Assembly: GCF_029254265.1 (NCBI RefSeq)
Contig: NZ_JAQWXX010000093.1
Location: forward strand, 1 to 33,416
Length of the DNA stretch: 33,416 nt
DNA from: Algoriphagus sp.
Lineage (GTDB): Bacteria; Bacteroidota; Bacteroidia; Cytophagales; Cyclobacteriaceae
Direction of reading: 5' to 3'
Position numbers and translations under genes: made by a program. The stretch's first letter is position 1. Every line of letters starts with the position of its first letter. A model generated the notes under the pieces. That model worked only from the letters and a program-made list of their open reading frames with translations, was not told the DNA's origin and ran no database searches. Positions 16,490-23,096 of this stretch are shown here, in pieces.

Positions 16490-16897
16490 TTAGTATGTCA
16501 CCATAGGAGCAAGTTCTTTAGCCTGGGCTATGAAGTCTTCAATCTTTGACAAAGCAGGAACTGCTTTTGTAAGACCTTTCTCCTCTTGTGTTTTTGTCAA
16601 AGCCGCATGCAGGTTCTCAGCATTTCGGTTTCTTAATTCTTTCACGGTATCCACTCCTGCTGCCTTCAAAAGTTCTGCAAATTGACTTGCAACACCTTTG
16701 ATTCTAAATAGATCAGCCATATTTACCCAATCCAAGATTTTACCCTCATCTATTCCTGAAGCTTCAGCAATTGATTTTCTTCCTGATTTAGAAGCTCCTT
16801 TTTCAAGAAGACCTTCGATGGTTGATATTCCGGCAGCGGAAAGTTTTCCTTTGTAAACTTCTCCAATTCCTTCGATCATTGTAATTGCTTGTGCCAT
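16490..16897 (-). CDS. DUF4332 helix-hairpin-helix protein
   Basis: A 135-residue protein with two helix-hairpin-helix-like repeats: IEGIGEVYKGKLSAAGISTIEGLLE near the N-terminus and IKGVASQFAELLKAAGVDTVKELRNRN in the middle. This is the DUF4332 pattern. Such HhH units commonly bind DNA non-specifically, but the role of this family is unknown. Acidic and basic residues are mixed and no signal peptide is seen, so it is likely cytoplasmic. It stands 88 bases upstream of the HerA-like gene on the same strand and may be transcribed with it. Confidence 0.8.
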   Translation of the reverse strand: MAQAITMIEGIGEVYKGKLSAAGISTIEGLLEKGASKSGRKSIAEASGIDEGKILDWVNMADLFRIKGVASQFAELLKAAGVDTVKELRNRNAENLHAALTKTQEEKGLTKAVPALSKIEDFIAQAKELAPMVTY

Positions 16898-16979
16898 GTT
16901 TCTTTAGGTGTTTATAATTATTGTAAAACTTAATTTTTGAATTAATCCCCAAAATAAAGACAATTTTTAATTTCCAAAA

Positions 16980-16997
16980 CCCAAATAGAAATTTGGG
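16980..16997. promoter_or_regulatory. Inverted repeat in divergent intergenic region
   Basis: CCCAAAT-AGAA-ATTTGGG, 7-bp arms, located between the divergent DUF4332 and zinc-finger genes, about 83 bases upstream of the first and 67 of the second. Position suits an operator, but no regulator is identified. Confidence 0.3.
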
Positions 16998-17063
16998 AAA
17001 AGAAATATCGATTTGTAAACATTAACTTTACATACTCATTAATACTCTTTTTATTTGGTTTCA

Positions 17064-17789
17064 ATGATCCGAAAATTAACCTTGAAAAGCCCACTCAAGT
17101 CCCCCGCGTTATTCCTTTTGATTGCTTTTGCATTTTGTCTTACCCATTTTGCCAATGCTCAGATTAGTCCAAACCTTGGGCAAACTGACCGTTGGATGAA
17201 AGGTGCTCAAGCTGCGATGGAACGAAATGAGTATGAAACAGCTAACTCTATTTTCAGAGACCTCATAGATTCTGGACTTCCGTTACCTGAAGAAATGCCT
17301 TATTTCTTCGCTGAGACTCTTTTTGAGCTAAAGCAATATGACAATAGTGCCAACTTTCTAAACAAATATCTTGAGTTAAGTGGATTTGCCGGTGATCATT
17401 ATCAGGGTGCTCAAGAATTACAAAAAAAATTAGCAGGTCCCTTAAATGAGATCAAAGTTTGTCAACTCTGTGACCGAAGAGGATACCGATTTAAAGTATG
17501 CTTTACCTGCGAAGGAGCCAGACAGATTGAGCAAGACTGCGACTATTGCAAGGCAAAAGGCGTAGTAGGATGCAGTCGCTGCAGTGGATCTGGTATGATC
17601 ACACGTGTCAATATCTTTAAAATCGTAGAATATTTCGAGTGTGAACGCTGTAGTGGTAATGGAAGATTGACTTGTCCGGTTTGTGAGGGAAGTCTAAAAG
17701 AGGTTAGTTCCTGTAGAACTTGTAACGGTAGCGGAAAACTCTCCTCTGAAAATCTTTGCGATCACAAAGAAGAGTCTCACGCTCATTAA
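17064..17789 (+). CDS. Exported protein with TPR-like region and DnaJ-type zinc finger
   Basis: About 241 residues. A long signal peptide ends ...FCLTHFANA before QISPNLG. Residues about 40-120 look like TPR helices (WMKGAQAAMERNEYETANSIF, AETLFELKQYDNSANFLNKYL). The C-terminal third holds seven CxxC pairs (CQLC, CFTC, CDYC, CSRC, CERC, CPVC, CRTC), many followed by G-x-G, as in the Cys-rich zinc finger of DnaJ/Hsp40. There is no J-domain, so it is not a DnaJ. Export combined with this metal-binding module is unusual; a periplasmic scaffolding or metal-handling role is possible but unproven. An upstream TTG would add three residues; I use ATG at 17064. The tail is His-rich (DHKEESHAH). A bidirectional terminator follows. 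Confidence 0.8.
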   Translation: MIRKLTLKSPLKSPALFLLIAFAFCLTHFANAQISPNLGQTDRWMKGAQAAMERNEYETANSIFRDLIDSGLPLPEEMPYFFAETLFELKQYDNSANFLNKYLELSGFAGDHYQGAQELQKKLAGPLNEIKVCQLCDRRGYRFKVCFTCEGARQIEQDCDYCKAKGVVGCSRCSGSGMITRVNIFKIVEYFECERCSGNGRLTCPVCEGSLKEVSSCRTCNGSGKLSSENLCDHKEESHAH

Positions 17790-17791
17790 AA

Positions 17792-17820
17792 AAAAAGACC
17801 AGTTTGAGACTGGTCTTTTT
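17792..17820. terminator. Bidirectional rho-independent terminator
   Basis: Stem GACCAGT (17797-17803) / ACTGGTC (17809-17815), loop TTGAG, flanked by an A-run on the left and a T-run on the right. It therefore works on both strands, between the convergent zinc-finger gene and TPR lipoprotein gene. Confidence 0.85.
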
Positions 17821-17839
17821 GGTTTATGAATTTTTGAGA

Positions 17840-18442
17840 TTACTTGCAATATTTTTTAAAAGCTTCTGCTGCACCAGGATATTCCAATGCCGAGCTCAAT
17901 TGGAAATCCTCACAAGCACCTTTGACATTTTTTATCCCAATTTTCAATAATCCTCGATTGTAATAAGCCTGTCCGAAATCCTTGTCTAAAGTGATTGCAT
18001 TACTGTATGCTTTCAATGCATCATCTGTCTTTCCCATCTGATGCAAAGCCCTAGCTTTCATAAATGAAGCCATTGCCGGTGCACCGGGAATTTCTGCTGC
18101 CCTATTTGAAAATAATAATGCGTTGGTATAATTTTTCTCTTTATGATGAAGATTTGCCAAGCTTAACAGAACTTGAAAGTTATTTGGATCCAAATCCAAT
18201 GCTGCCTCAAAGTCAGATTCAGCCTCGTCAAAATTACCCAATTCTTCATGTGCTCGCCCCCTATGATATAAGACTCTCACATCATTCGGAGCATATTTTA
18301 ATTCATTTGAATATTCGGCGATTGCTTGATCAAACTGAGAATCATTGTAATATTTATCTCCATTACTTACCTTGTTTTCACTACAGGAAAAGACAAATAG
18401 ACTGGAAATCAAAGAAATAACTACTAGGGTACTTTTTTTCAT
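17840..18442 (-). CDS. TPR-repeat lipoprotein
   Basis: A 200-residue protein with signal peptide and lipobox VFSC (Cys about residue 20). Four or five TPR units follow (QFDQAIAEYSNELKYAPND, NFDEAESDFEAALDLDPNN, KTDDALKAYSNAITLDKDF). It ends GACEDFQLSSALEYPGAAEAFKKYCK. Likely a periplasm-facing adaptor for protein-protein contacts; partner unknown. It begins 11 bases after the dapD stop codon on the same strand, so the two are probably co-transcribed, although there is no obvious functional link. Confidence 0.88.
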   Translation of the reverse strand: MKKSTLVVISLISSLFVFSCSENKVSNGDKYYNDSQFDQAIAEYSNELKYAPNDVRVLYHRGRAHEELGNFDEAESDFEAALDLDPNNFQVLLSLANLHHKEKNYTNALLFSNRAAEIPGAPAMASFMKARALHQMGKTDDALKAYSNAITLDKDFGQAYYNRGLLKIGIKNVKGACEDFQLSSALEYPGAAEAFKKYCK

Positions 18443-18453
18443 TTAGAGTTGGT

Positions 18454-19269
18454 TTAGACTGCTACACTGTTGTCTCGAAGCGCATCATTGAGGGAAGTCT
18501 TGAGATCAGTGGAGGCCTTACGTTGGCCTATAATTAAGGCGCATGGCACTTGAAAGGTTCCGGAGGCAAAGGTTTTGGGAATAGTACCTGGGATCACTAC
18601 TGATCTTTCCGGCACATATCCTTTGTACTCCACAGGTTCTGGTCCTGTCACATCGATGATTTTTGAACTAGCTGTTAGCGTTACTCCTGCTCCGATTACT
18701 GCTTGCTTACCGATTCGAACACCCTCTACGATGATTGCTCTTGAACCGATAAATGCTCCATCCTCGATAATCACAGGTGCCGCCTGCACTGGTTCCAAAA
18801 CTCCACCGATACCTACTCCACCACTCAAATGAACGTCCTTGCCTATTTGCGCGCAAGATCCTACAGTTGCCCAAGTGTCAACCATCGTGCCACTGTCTAC
18901 ATAAGCGCCAATATTAACATAACTTGGCATCATCACTACTCCATTTGCCAAGTAAGCACCATACCTTGCTACAGCGTGGGGAACGACCCTAACTCCTTGC
19001 TTTGCATAGTTTGATTTCAAGGCCATTTTATCGTGAAACTCAAAAGGCCCAACTTCGATCGTCTCCATCTTTTGAATAGGAAAATAAAGAATCACAGCCT
19101 TTTTCACCCAGTCATTTACCTTCCATGAACCATCACGTGCAGGTTCGGCAACTCTCAAAACTCCGGAATCCAGATCTGCAATGATGGTTTTAATAGCAAT
19201 TTGAGTTTCTTTCTCTTTCAATAATTCTCGGTTATCCCAAGCTTTTTCAATGATTGTTCTGAGTTCCAT
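18454..19269 (-). CDS. dapD: 2,3,4,5-tetrahydropyridine-2,6-dicarboxylate N-succinyltransferase
   Basis: A 271-residue trimeric left-handed beta-helix acyltransferase. Seen: an N-terminal helical domain (about 1-95), then hexapeptide repeats (GVGIGGVLEPVQAAPVIIED, FIGSRAIIVEGVRIG, AVIGAGVTLTASSKIID) and a C-terminal segment with IPKTFASGTFQVPCALI. It transfers succinyl from succinyl-CoA to tetrahydrodipicolinate in the lysine/diaminopimelate pathway, feeding peptidoglycan synthesis. Length matches the family. It is divergent from the glycosyltransferase gene with only 20 bases between the two start codons, so their control regions must overlap neighbouring coding sequence. Confidence 0.96.
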   Translation of the reverse strand: MELRTIIEKAWDNRELLKEKETQIAIKTIIADLDSGVLRVAEPARDGSWKVNDWVKKAVILYFPIQKMETIEVGPFEFHDKMALKSNYAKQGVRVVPHAVARYGAYLANGVVMMPSYVNIGAYVDSGTMVDTWATVGSCAQIGKDVHLSGGVGIGGVLEPVQAAPVIIEDGAFIGSRAIIVEGVRIGKQAVIGAGVTLTASSKIIDVTGPEPVEYKGYVPERSVVIPGTIPKTFASGTFQVPCALIIGQRKASTDLKTSLNDALRDNSVAV

Positions 19270-19289
19270 ATTTTTGGTTAGTTTCGTTT

Positions 19290-20417
19290 ATGAGTGAAAA
19301 TTTCGCTTCGCGAATCCCTATTCTTATTGCTTCTTCCCTCAAACCTACCCGTGATTCACGGGCTTGGGAGAAACTTGGTATTTCGCTGCGTGAAACAAAT
19401 AAATACGAATTAAACATCATAGGCTTTTCTACTAAAAAGGAAGAAAAGATCGAAAGTGTTAAGTTTTATTCTTCTTTTGCCAGTCCTGGTTCAAAGCTTT
19501 CCCGAATCCTGTCGCTGGTTCGGTTTACAAAAACCCTATTTCAAGTCCGACCGAAAATTCTCATTTGTTGTACTTACGAATACCTTTCCATAGCCTCTTT
19601 CTTTAAAAATCGAATGGGTTATAAACTTGTCTACGATGTCCAAGAAAACTATGCAGCAAACCTGAATTTGAATCCAACTTTGTCTTCCTCACAAAAATCA
19701 AGAGCAGCAAAGTTGATCCGAAAAATGGAAGACGTAAAAGGGATAGATTTATACTTTTTCGCTGAACGATGCTATCAAAATGAGATGCCTGAAAAGTCTC
19801 CTTTTCTAATTTTGGAGAATAAATTCAAAGGCCAAATCCGTGAAAAATCTAACTTGGTTTTCGATCAAAAAGATAAGTTTTCATTCCTGATTTCAGGTAC
19901 TATTACCCCTGCATTTGGGATCTTTGACGGGATCATTTGGTTTAAAGAAATTCTAAAAAAATACCCAAAATCTTCACTCCATATTATCGGCCATATTCCA
20001 CTTCAAAGTTTCCAATGTGAACTGGAAAAACTAACCGAAAACTATCCTCAAATCAAGGTTCAAACTAGTCCAATTCCTATCGATCATCAGGCAATTATCA
20101 AAGCTTATTCTTCGGTTGATTTCTGCCTTTTACCTTATCAAAATCATTCTGAGATTTGGAATAAAATGCCCACCAAATTATTTGAAGCAGCAGCTTTAGG
20201 TGTTCCTGTTTTAATTTCGCCCAATCCGAAATGGGAGGATTTTTTAAAAGATTTTTCGGGAGGATGTTTTATTAATTTTTCAAAACCTGAGCTTGCAATA
20301 TCACAATTCGATCAAGCGATTCAACAGACTTTTTTTACTGCTAATCCAAGCCCCTCCATTCTTTGGAATTCCCAAGAAGCTGATTTTTTATCAGCCATAG
20401 AAAAACTCCTTCTCTAA
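19290..20417 (+). CDS. Glycosyltransferase (GT-B fold, group 1-like)
   Basis: A 375-residue cytoplasmic or membrane-peripheral protein. The N-terminal half contains an SLKPTRDSRAWEKLG opening and KLVYDVQENY, resembling the DxHE region of GT4 enzymes. The C-terminal half has the nucleotide-sugar-binding pattern (FSFLISGTITPAFGIFDGI, SLHIIGHIPL, VDFCLLPYQNHSEIWNKMPTKLFEAAALGVPVL). The K-L-F-E-A-A-A-L-G-V-P segment is the usual donor-binding E-x7-E-like motif. Donor and acceptor are unknown; no sugar cluster surrounds it. It is the last gene before the candidate origin and is transcribed toward it. Confidence 0.82.
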   Translation: MSENFASRIPILIASSLKPTRDSRAWEKLGISLRETNKYELNIIGFSTKKEEKIESVKFYSSFASPGSKLSRILSLVRFTKTLFQVRPKILICCTYEYLSIASFFKNRMGYKLVYDVQENYAANLNLNPTLSSSQKSRAAKLIRKMEDVKGIDLYFFAERCYQNEMPEKSPFLILENKFKGQIREKSNLVFDQKDKFSFLISGTITPAFGIFDGIIWFKEILKKYPKSSLHIIGHIPLQSFQCELEKLTENYPQIKVQTSPIPIDHQAIIKAYSSVDFCLLPYQNHSEIWNKMPTKLFEAAALGVPVLISPNPKWEDFLKDFSGGCFINFSKPELAISQFDQAIQQTFFTANPSPSILWNSQEADFLSAIEKLLL

Positions 20418-20682
20418 AATCAAGTCGTGGATAAGTCTCAAAAGTTATCCACCTATACCCATTTCTTGACACTCTATTCTTCATATTGGAAACTCTAATC
20501 TGAAATGACTTTTTATGGAAATGAAAGTAATGCATCTTTAATTCTCCCATTCATTTAATTGATCCACAATATTTTCTATTATTTATTAGTCAAGGCTAAT
20601 TTTTTATTTCGAATAACCTAAACCGGAACGCACAACAAACTTCAGGTTATCCACAGCTCTTTTAGCTTATTAAAAATATTAT

Positions 20683-20698
20683 TTTAGATATAGCTAAA
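20683..20698. promoter_or_regulatory. Probable operator of the metal regulator (autoregulation)
   Basis: TTTAGATATAGCTAAA, a 16-bp near-perfect palindrome (7 of 8 pairs), lies just upstream of the -7 element and where a -33 element should be. DtxR/MntR-family repressors bind AT-rich palindromes of this kind in their own promoters. A link to the regulator encoded next door is inferred from position. Confidence 0.5.
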
Positions 20699-20706
20699 TT
20701 ATTTTT

Positions 20707-20714
20707 TATATTTG
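20707..20714 (+). promoter_or_regulatory. -7 promoter element of the metal-transport operon
   Basis: TATATTTG fits the TAnnTTTG consensus of Bacteroidota primary-sigma promoters exactly. It ends 25 bases before the regulator's TTG start codon, so the leader would be about 18 bases. The adjoining palindrome would block it when bound. Confidence 0.55.
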
Positions 20715-20739
20715 CCATAGTATTAACCCTAAGACGATT

Positions 20740-21396
20740 TTGACTACCGCAGAAGAGAATTATTTGAAAGCCATATACCACCTTTCAGAGGATGGAAAAA
20801 AAAGTGTATCCACCAATGATGTCGCCCGGGAAATGAAAACAAAGCCCGCCTCTGTCTCTGACATGCTTCGTAAACTTGGCGAAAAGGAGATGATCGAATA
20901 CCGGAAATATTATGGAGTTCACATCACCGAAGAAGGCAAGCGAATGGCACTTCAAACTGTACGGAAACATAGACTATGGGAGGTCTTTTTGGTTGACAAA
21001 TTAAACTTCGCCTGGGATGAAGTTCATGAGGTAGCAGAGGAGTTGGAACACATCCAATCTCCCCTACTCATCCAACGACTGGATGCCTATCTCAACTACC
21101 CAAAATTTGATCCCCACGGAGACCCAATTCCGGATGAATTTGGAGATGTAAAAGCAAAGCCACGAGTCGCTCTAAACGAGATGGAGATCGACCAAATGGG
21201 ACAAATTGTAGCAGTCAAAGACAGCTCTGCTGCCTTCCTTAAATACCTCGATAAAGTAGGTGCCTACATCGGCGCTCGAATCAAAGTTTTGGACAAGGTA
21301 GAGTTCGACGGATCAATTGAAATTTTGGTCGATCAGAAGAAAAATCTCTTTATGTCAAAAGAAGTAGCAGTTAACATTTTGATCCTCCAATCATGA
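20740..21396 (+). CDS. mntR: DtxR/MntR-family metal-dependent transcriptional regulator (TTG start)
   Basis: A 218-residue repressor: winged-helix domain (TAEENYLKAIYHLSEDGKK... PASVSDMLRKLGEKEMI, about 1-70), metal-binding/dimerisation domain (71-140), C-terminal FeoA/SH3-like domain (about 150-218). Metal ligands by spacing with DtxR: H77, E81, H96, E100, E103, H104. DtxR's primary-site Cys102 is Glu (E100) here, as in Mn-sensing MntR, so manganese is the likely co-repressor. No ATG lies near; the frame begins TTG-ACT-ACC at 20740, which gives the family's usual N-terminus. Its stop overlaps the next ATG (ATGA), starting a translationally coupled operon that encodes the transporter it presumably controls. 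Confidence 0.9.
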   Translation: MTTAEENYLKAIYHLSEDGKKSVSTNDVAREMKTKPASVSDMLRKLGEKEMIEYRKYYGVHITEEGKRMALQTVRKHRLWEVFLVDKLNFAWDEVHEVAEELEHIQSPLLIQRLDAYLNYPKFDPHGDPIPDEFGDVKAKPRVALNEMEIDQMGQIVAVKDSSAAFLKYLDKVGAYIGARIKVLDKVEFDGSIEILVDQKKNLFMSKEVAVNILILQS

Positions 21397-22310
21397 TCTC
21401 AACTCGAATCATATTGCCTCTGCTCCTACTCACTTTTGCCAGCTGCAAATTTGAAAATCCAGAGGAACGTCTCAAACCACAAATCGTCACAACGACCAGT
21501 ATTTTGGCAGATGGAATCCGCAACATAGTTGGAGATTCGGCCGAGGTAGTCGCACTAATGCCAGCAGGTGTTGACCCCCATTTATACAAAGCCTCTGCTC
21601 GAGATTTGGATCTATTGCAAAATGCAGACTTGGTAATTTATCATGGACTTTTTCTGGAAGGGAAAATGACGGAGATATTCGAAAAGCTGGAATTCAGTCA
21701 GACTTTGATCAATGTCTCAGAGAAAATCCCACATGATCGACTCCTTCGGTCTGGACCCGAGGCCCACTCCGTAGATCCACATATTTGGTTTGATGTCAAC
21801 TTGTGGTCCATGGCAATGTCCCATGCTGCAGAAGAAATCATTCTTTGGAAACCAAACTGGAAAACAAGTATTGAAACAAACTCGGCTATTTTCCAATCTA
21901 AGCTTTCAGTCCTAAATGAGGAAACTGCTAGAAAAATGCAAGAACTACAACGTTCCAATCAGGCGCTAATTACAGCTCATGATGCATTTGCATACTTTGG
22001 TCGAGCTTATGGAATCGAAGTTTTGGGATTACAAGGTTTATCCACACTCAGCGAACCCGGTCTTCGGGATTTGACAGGTTTGGTTCAATTTATTGTAAGC
22101 CGAAAAATCAAAGCAGTTTTTGCAGAGCAAACCATTTCTCCAAAAGCAATTGAAGCAGTAGTCGCAGGTTGCAAAAACCAAAACCACGAGATAAAACTTG
22201 CAGGTCCATTATTCACCGATAGTCTTGGCGATCCCAATGGACCTGCCGGAACCTATATCGGAATGGTCAACACCAATGTTAACGTCATCTTTGAAAGCCT
22301 TAAACCATGA
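21393..22310 (+). CDS. Metal ABC transporter substrate-binding lipoprotein (TroA/ZnuA family)
   Basis: A 305-residue cluster A-I binding protein. The signal peptide ends in a lipobox FASC (Cys about 18), so it is tethered to the membrane on the periplasmic side. Likely ligands by family spacing: H63 (VDPHLYKA), H130 (VDPHIWFD), H196 (HDAFAYFGRAYG) and an acidic residue in the C-terminal SLGDPNGP region. The His-rich loop typical of zinc-specific ZnuA is absent, which favours Mn2+ (or Fe2+) as for TroA/MntA. It overlaps the regulator before it and the ATPase after it by four bases each. Confidence 0.92.
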   Translation: MISTRIILPLLLLTFASCKFENPEERLKPQIVTTTSILADGIRNIVGDSAEVVALMPAGVDPHLYKASARDLDLLQNADLVIYHGLFLEGKMTEIFEKLEFSQTLINVSEKIPHDRLLRSGPEAHSVDPHIWFDVNLWSMAMSHAAEEIILWKPNWKTSIETNSAIFQSKLSVLNEETARKMQELQRSNQALITAHDAFAYFGRAYGIEVLGLQGLSTLSEPGLRDLTGLVQFIVSRKIKAVFAEQTISPKAIEAVVAGCKNQNHEIKLAGPLFTDSLGDPNGPAGTYIGMVNTNVNVIFESLKP

Positions 22311-23095
22311 TAAACCACGTAGAATCACCCATCATCGAAATTCATGACCTTACGGTAAGTTATGATCAAAGTCCTGTACTCTGGAATGTGGATTTAAGCC
22401 TTCCGTCAGGAAAATTGATCGGAATCTTGGGTCCAAATGGAGCAGGAAAAAGCACGCTTATCAAGGCTATAATGGGCCTAGTCTCTCCTTCAGGAGGATA
22501 TGTCAAGCTTTTTGATAAATCCTTGGAAGAAGTTCGAAGCCGAATCAGCTATGTACCACAGCGAGAATCAGTAGACTGGAATTTTCCTGCATCTGTCCTT
22601 GACGTGGTATTAATGGGGACCTACGGCAAACTTGGACTTTTTAAAAGACCTGGGAAAAAGGAAAAGGAACTCGCAATGGAATGCTTAGAAAAAGTAGGGA
22701 TGCATGGTTTTGCCAAACGTCAGATTTCAGAGCTTTCAGGAGGACAGCAACAACGAGTTTTTATAGCGAGATCGCTTGCTCAGAATGCAGACCTCTATTT
22801 AATGGATGAACCTTTCGCTGGGGTAGATATGGCTACAGAGACTGCTATTTTCGAACTTTTGAAGCAAATGACTGCAGAAGGAAAAACGGTGGTCGTGGTC
22901 CATCATGACATTTATTCTGCTGTGAATTACTTCGATTGGTTTATCATGCTCAATCTTCATTTGGTTGCTTCCGGCCCAAAAGAAACAGTCATTACTGAAG
23001 AGCTACTTCGTAAAACCTATGGTGGAAAACTGAATTTACTTACCAAAGTATCTGAATTGATCCGTCAGAAAGAATTCAATCCTTTGAAAAACTGA
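22307..23095 (+). CDS. Metal ABC transporter ATP-binding protein
   Basis: A 262-residue ABC ATPase. Walker A GPNGAGKST is at about 41-49, the signature LSGGQQQR at about 143-150, and Walker B LYLMDEPFAG follows, with the H-loop His in VVHHDI. The sequence resembles the MntB/TroB/ZnuC group that energises manganese, zinc or iron uptake. It should sit on the cytoplasmic face with the two permeases encoded next. Four-base ATGA overlap with the binding-protein gene; one base separates it from the first permease gene. Confidence 0.94.
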   Translation: MINHVESPIIEIHDLTVSYDQSPVLWNVDLSLPSGKLIGILGPNGAGKSTLIKAIMGLVSPSGGYVKLFDKSLEEVRSRISYVPQRESVDWNFPASVLDVVLMGTYGKLGLFKRPGKKEKELAMECLEKVGMHGFAKRQISELSGGQQQRVFIARSLAQNADLYLMDEPFAGVDMATETAIFELLKQMTAEGKTVVVVHHDIYSAVNYFDWFIMLNLHLVASGPKETVITEELLRKTYGGKLNLLTKVSELIRQKEFNPLKN

Positions 23096-23096
23096 T

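Larger units (their letters stand above)
20418..20739. other. oriC: Candidate chromosomal origin (oriC): AT-rich region with DnaA-box cluster
   Basis: A gene-free AT-rich stretch of 322 bases with four matches to the DnaA box TTATCCACA. A facing pair lies at 20426-20434 (minus strand, one mismatch) and 20445-20453 (plus strand, one mismatch), making the inverted repeat GTGGATAA-N10-TTATCCAC. A third, one-mismatch box is at 20560-20568. A perfect box is at 20647-20655. A very AT-rich tract (about 20656-20712), possibly a duplex-unwinding element, adjoins the perfect box. Gene direction diverges around this region. dnaA itself is not in the window, which is common for Bacteroidota. The right end also serves as the promoter of the metal-transport operon. 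Confidence 0.55.

Noticed and set aside
20341..20550. A 69-residue minus-strand frame covering the first DnaA boxes
   Set aside because: It overlaps the glycosyltransferase C-terminus antisense, shows no recognisable domain and would cross the DnaA-box pair; treated as chance.
20740..21396. An iron-sensing (DtxR/IdeR-type) assignment for the regulator
   Set aside because: The Cys of the DtxR primary site is replaced by Glu (E100), as in manganese-sensing MntR; iron cannot be excluded but is less likely.
21393..22310. A zinc-specific ZnuA assignment for the binding protein
   Set aside because: The His/acidic-rich loop typical of ZnuA is absent, and the operon regulator is MntR-like.
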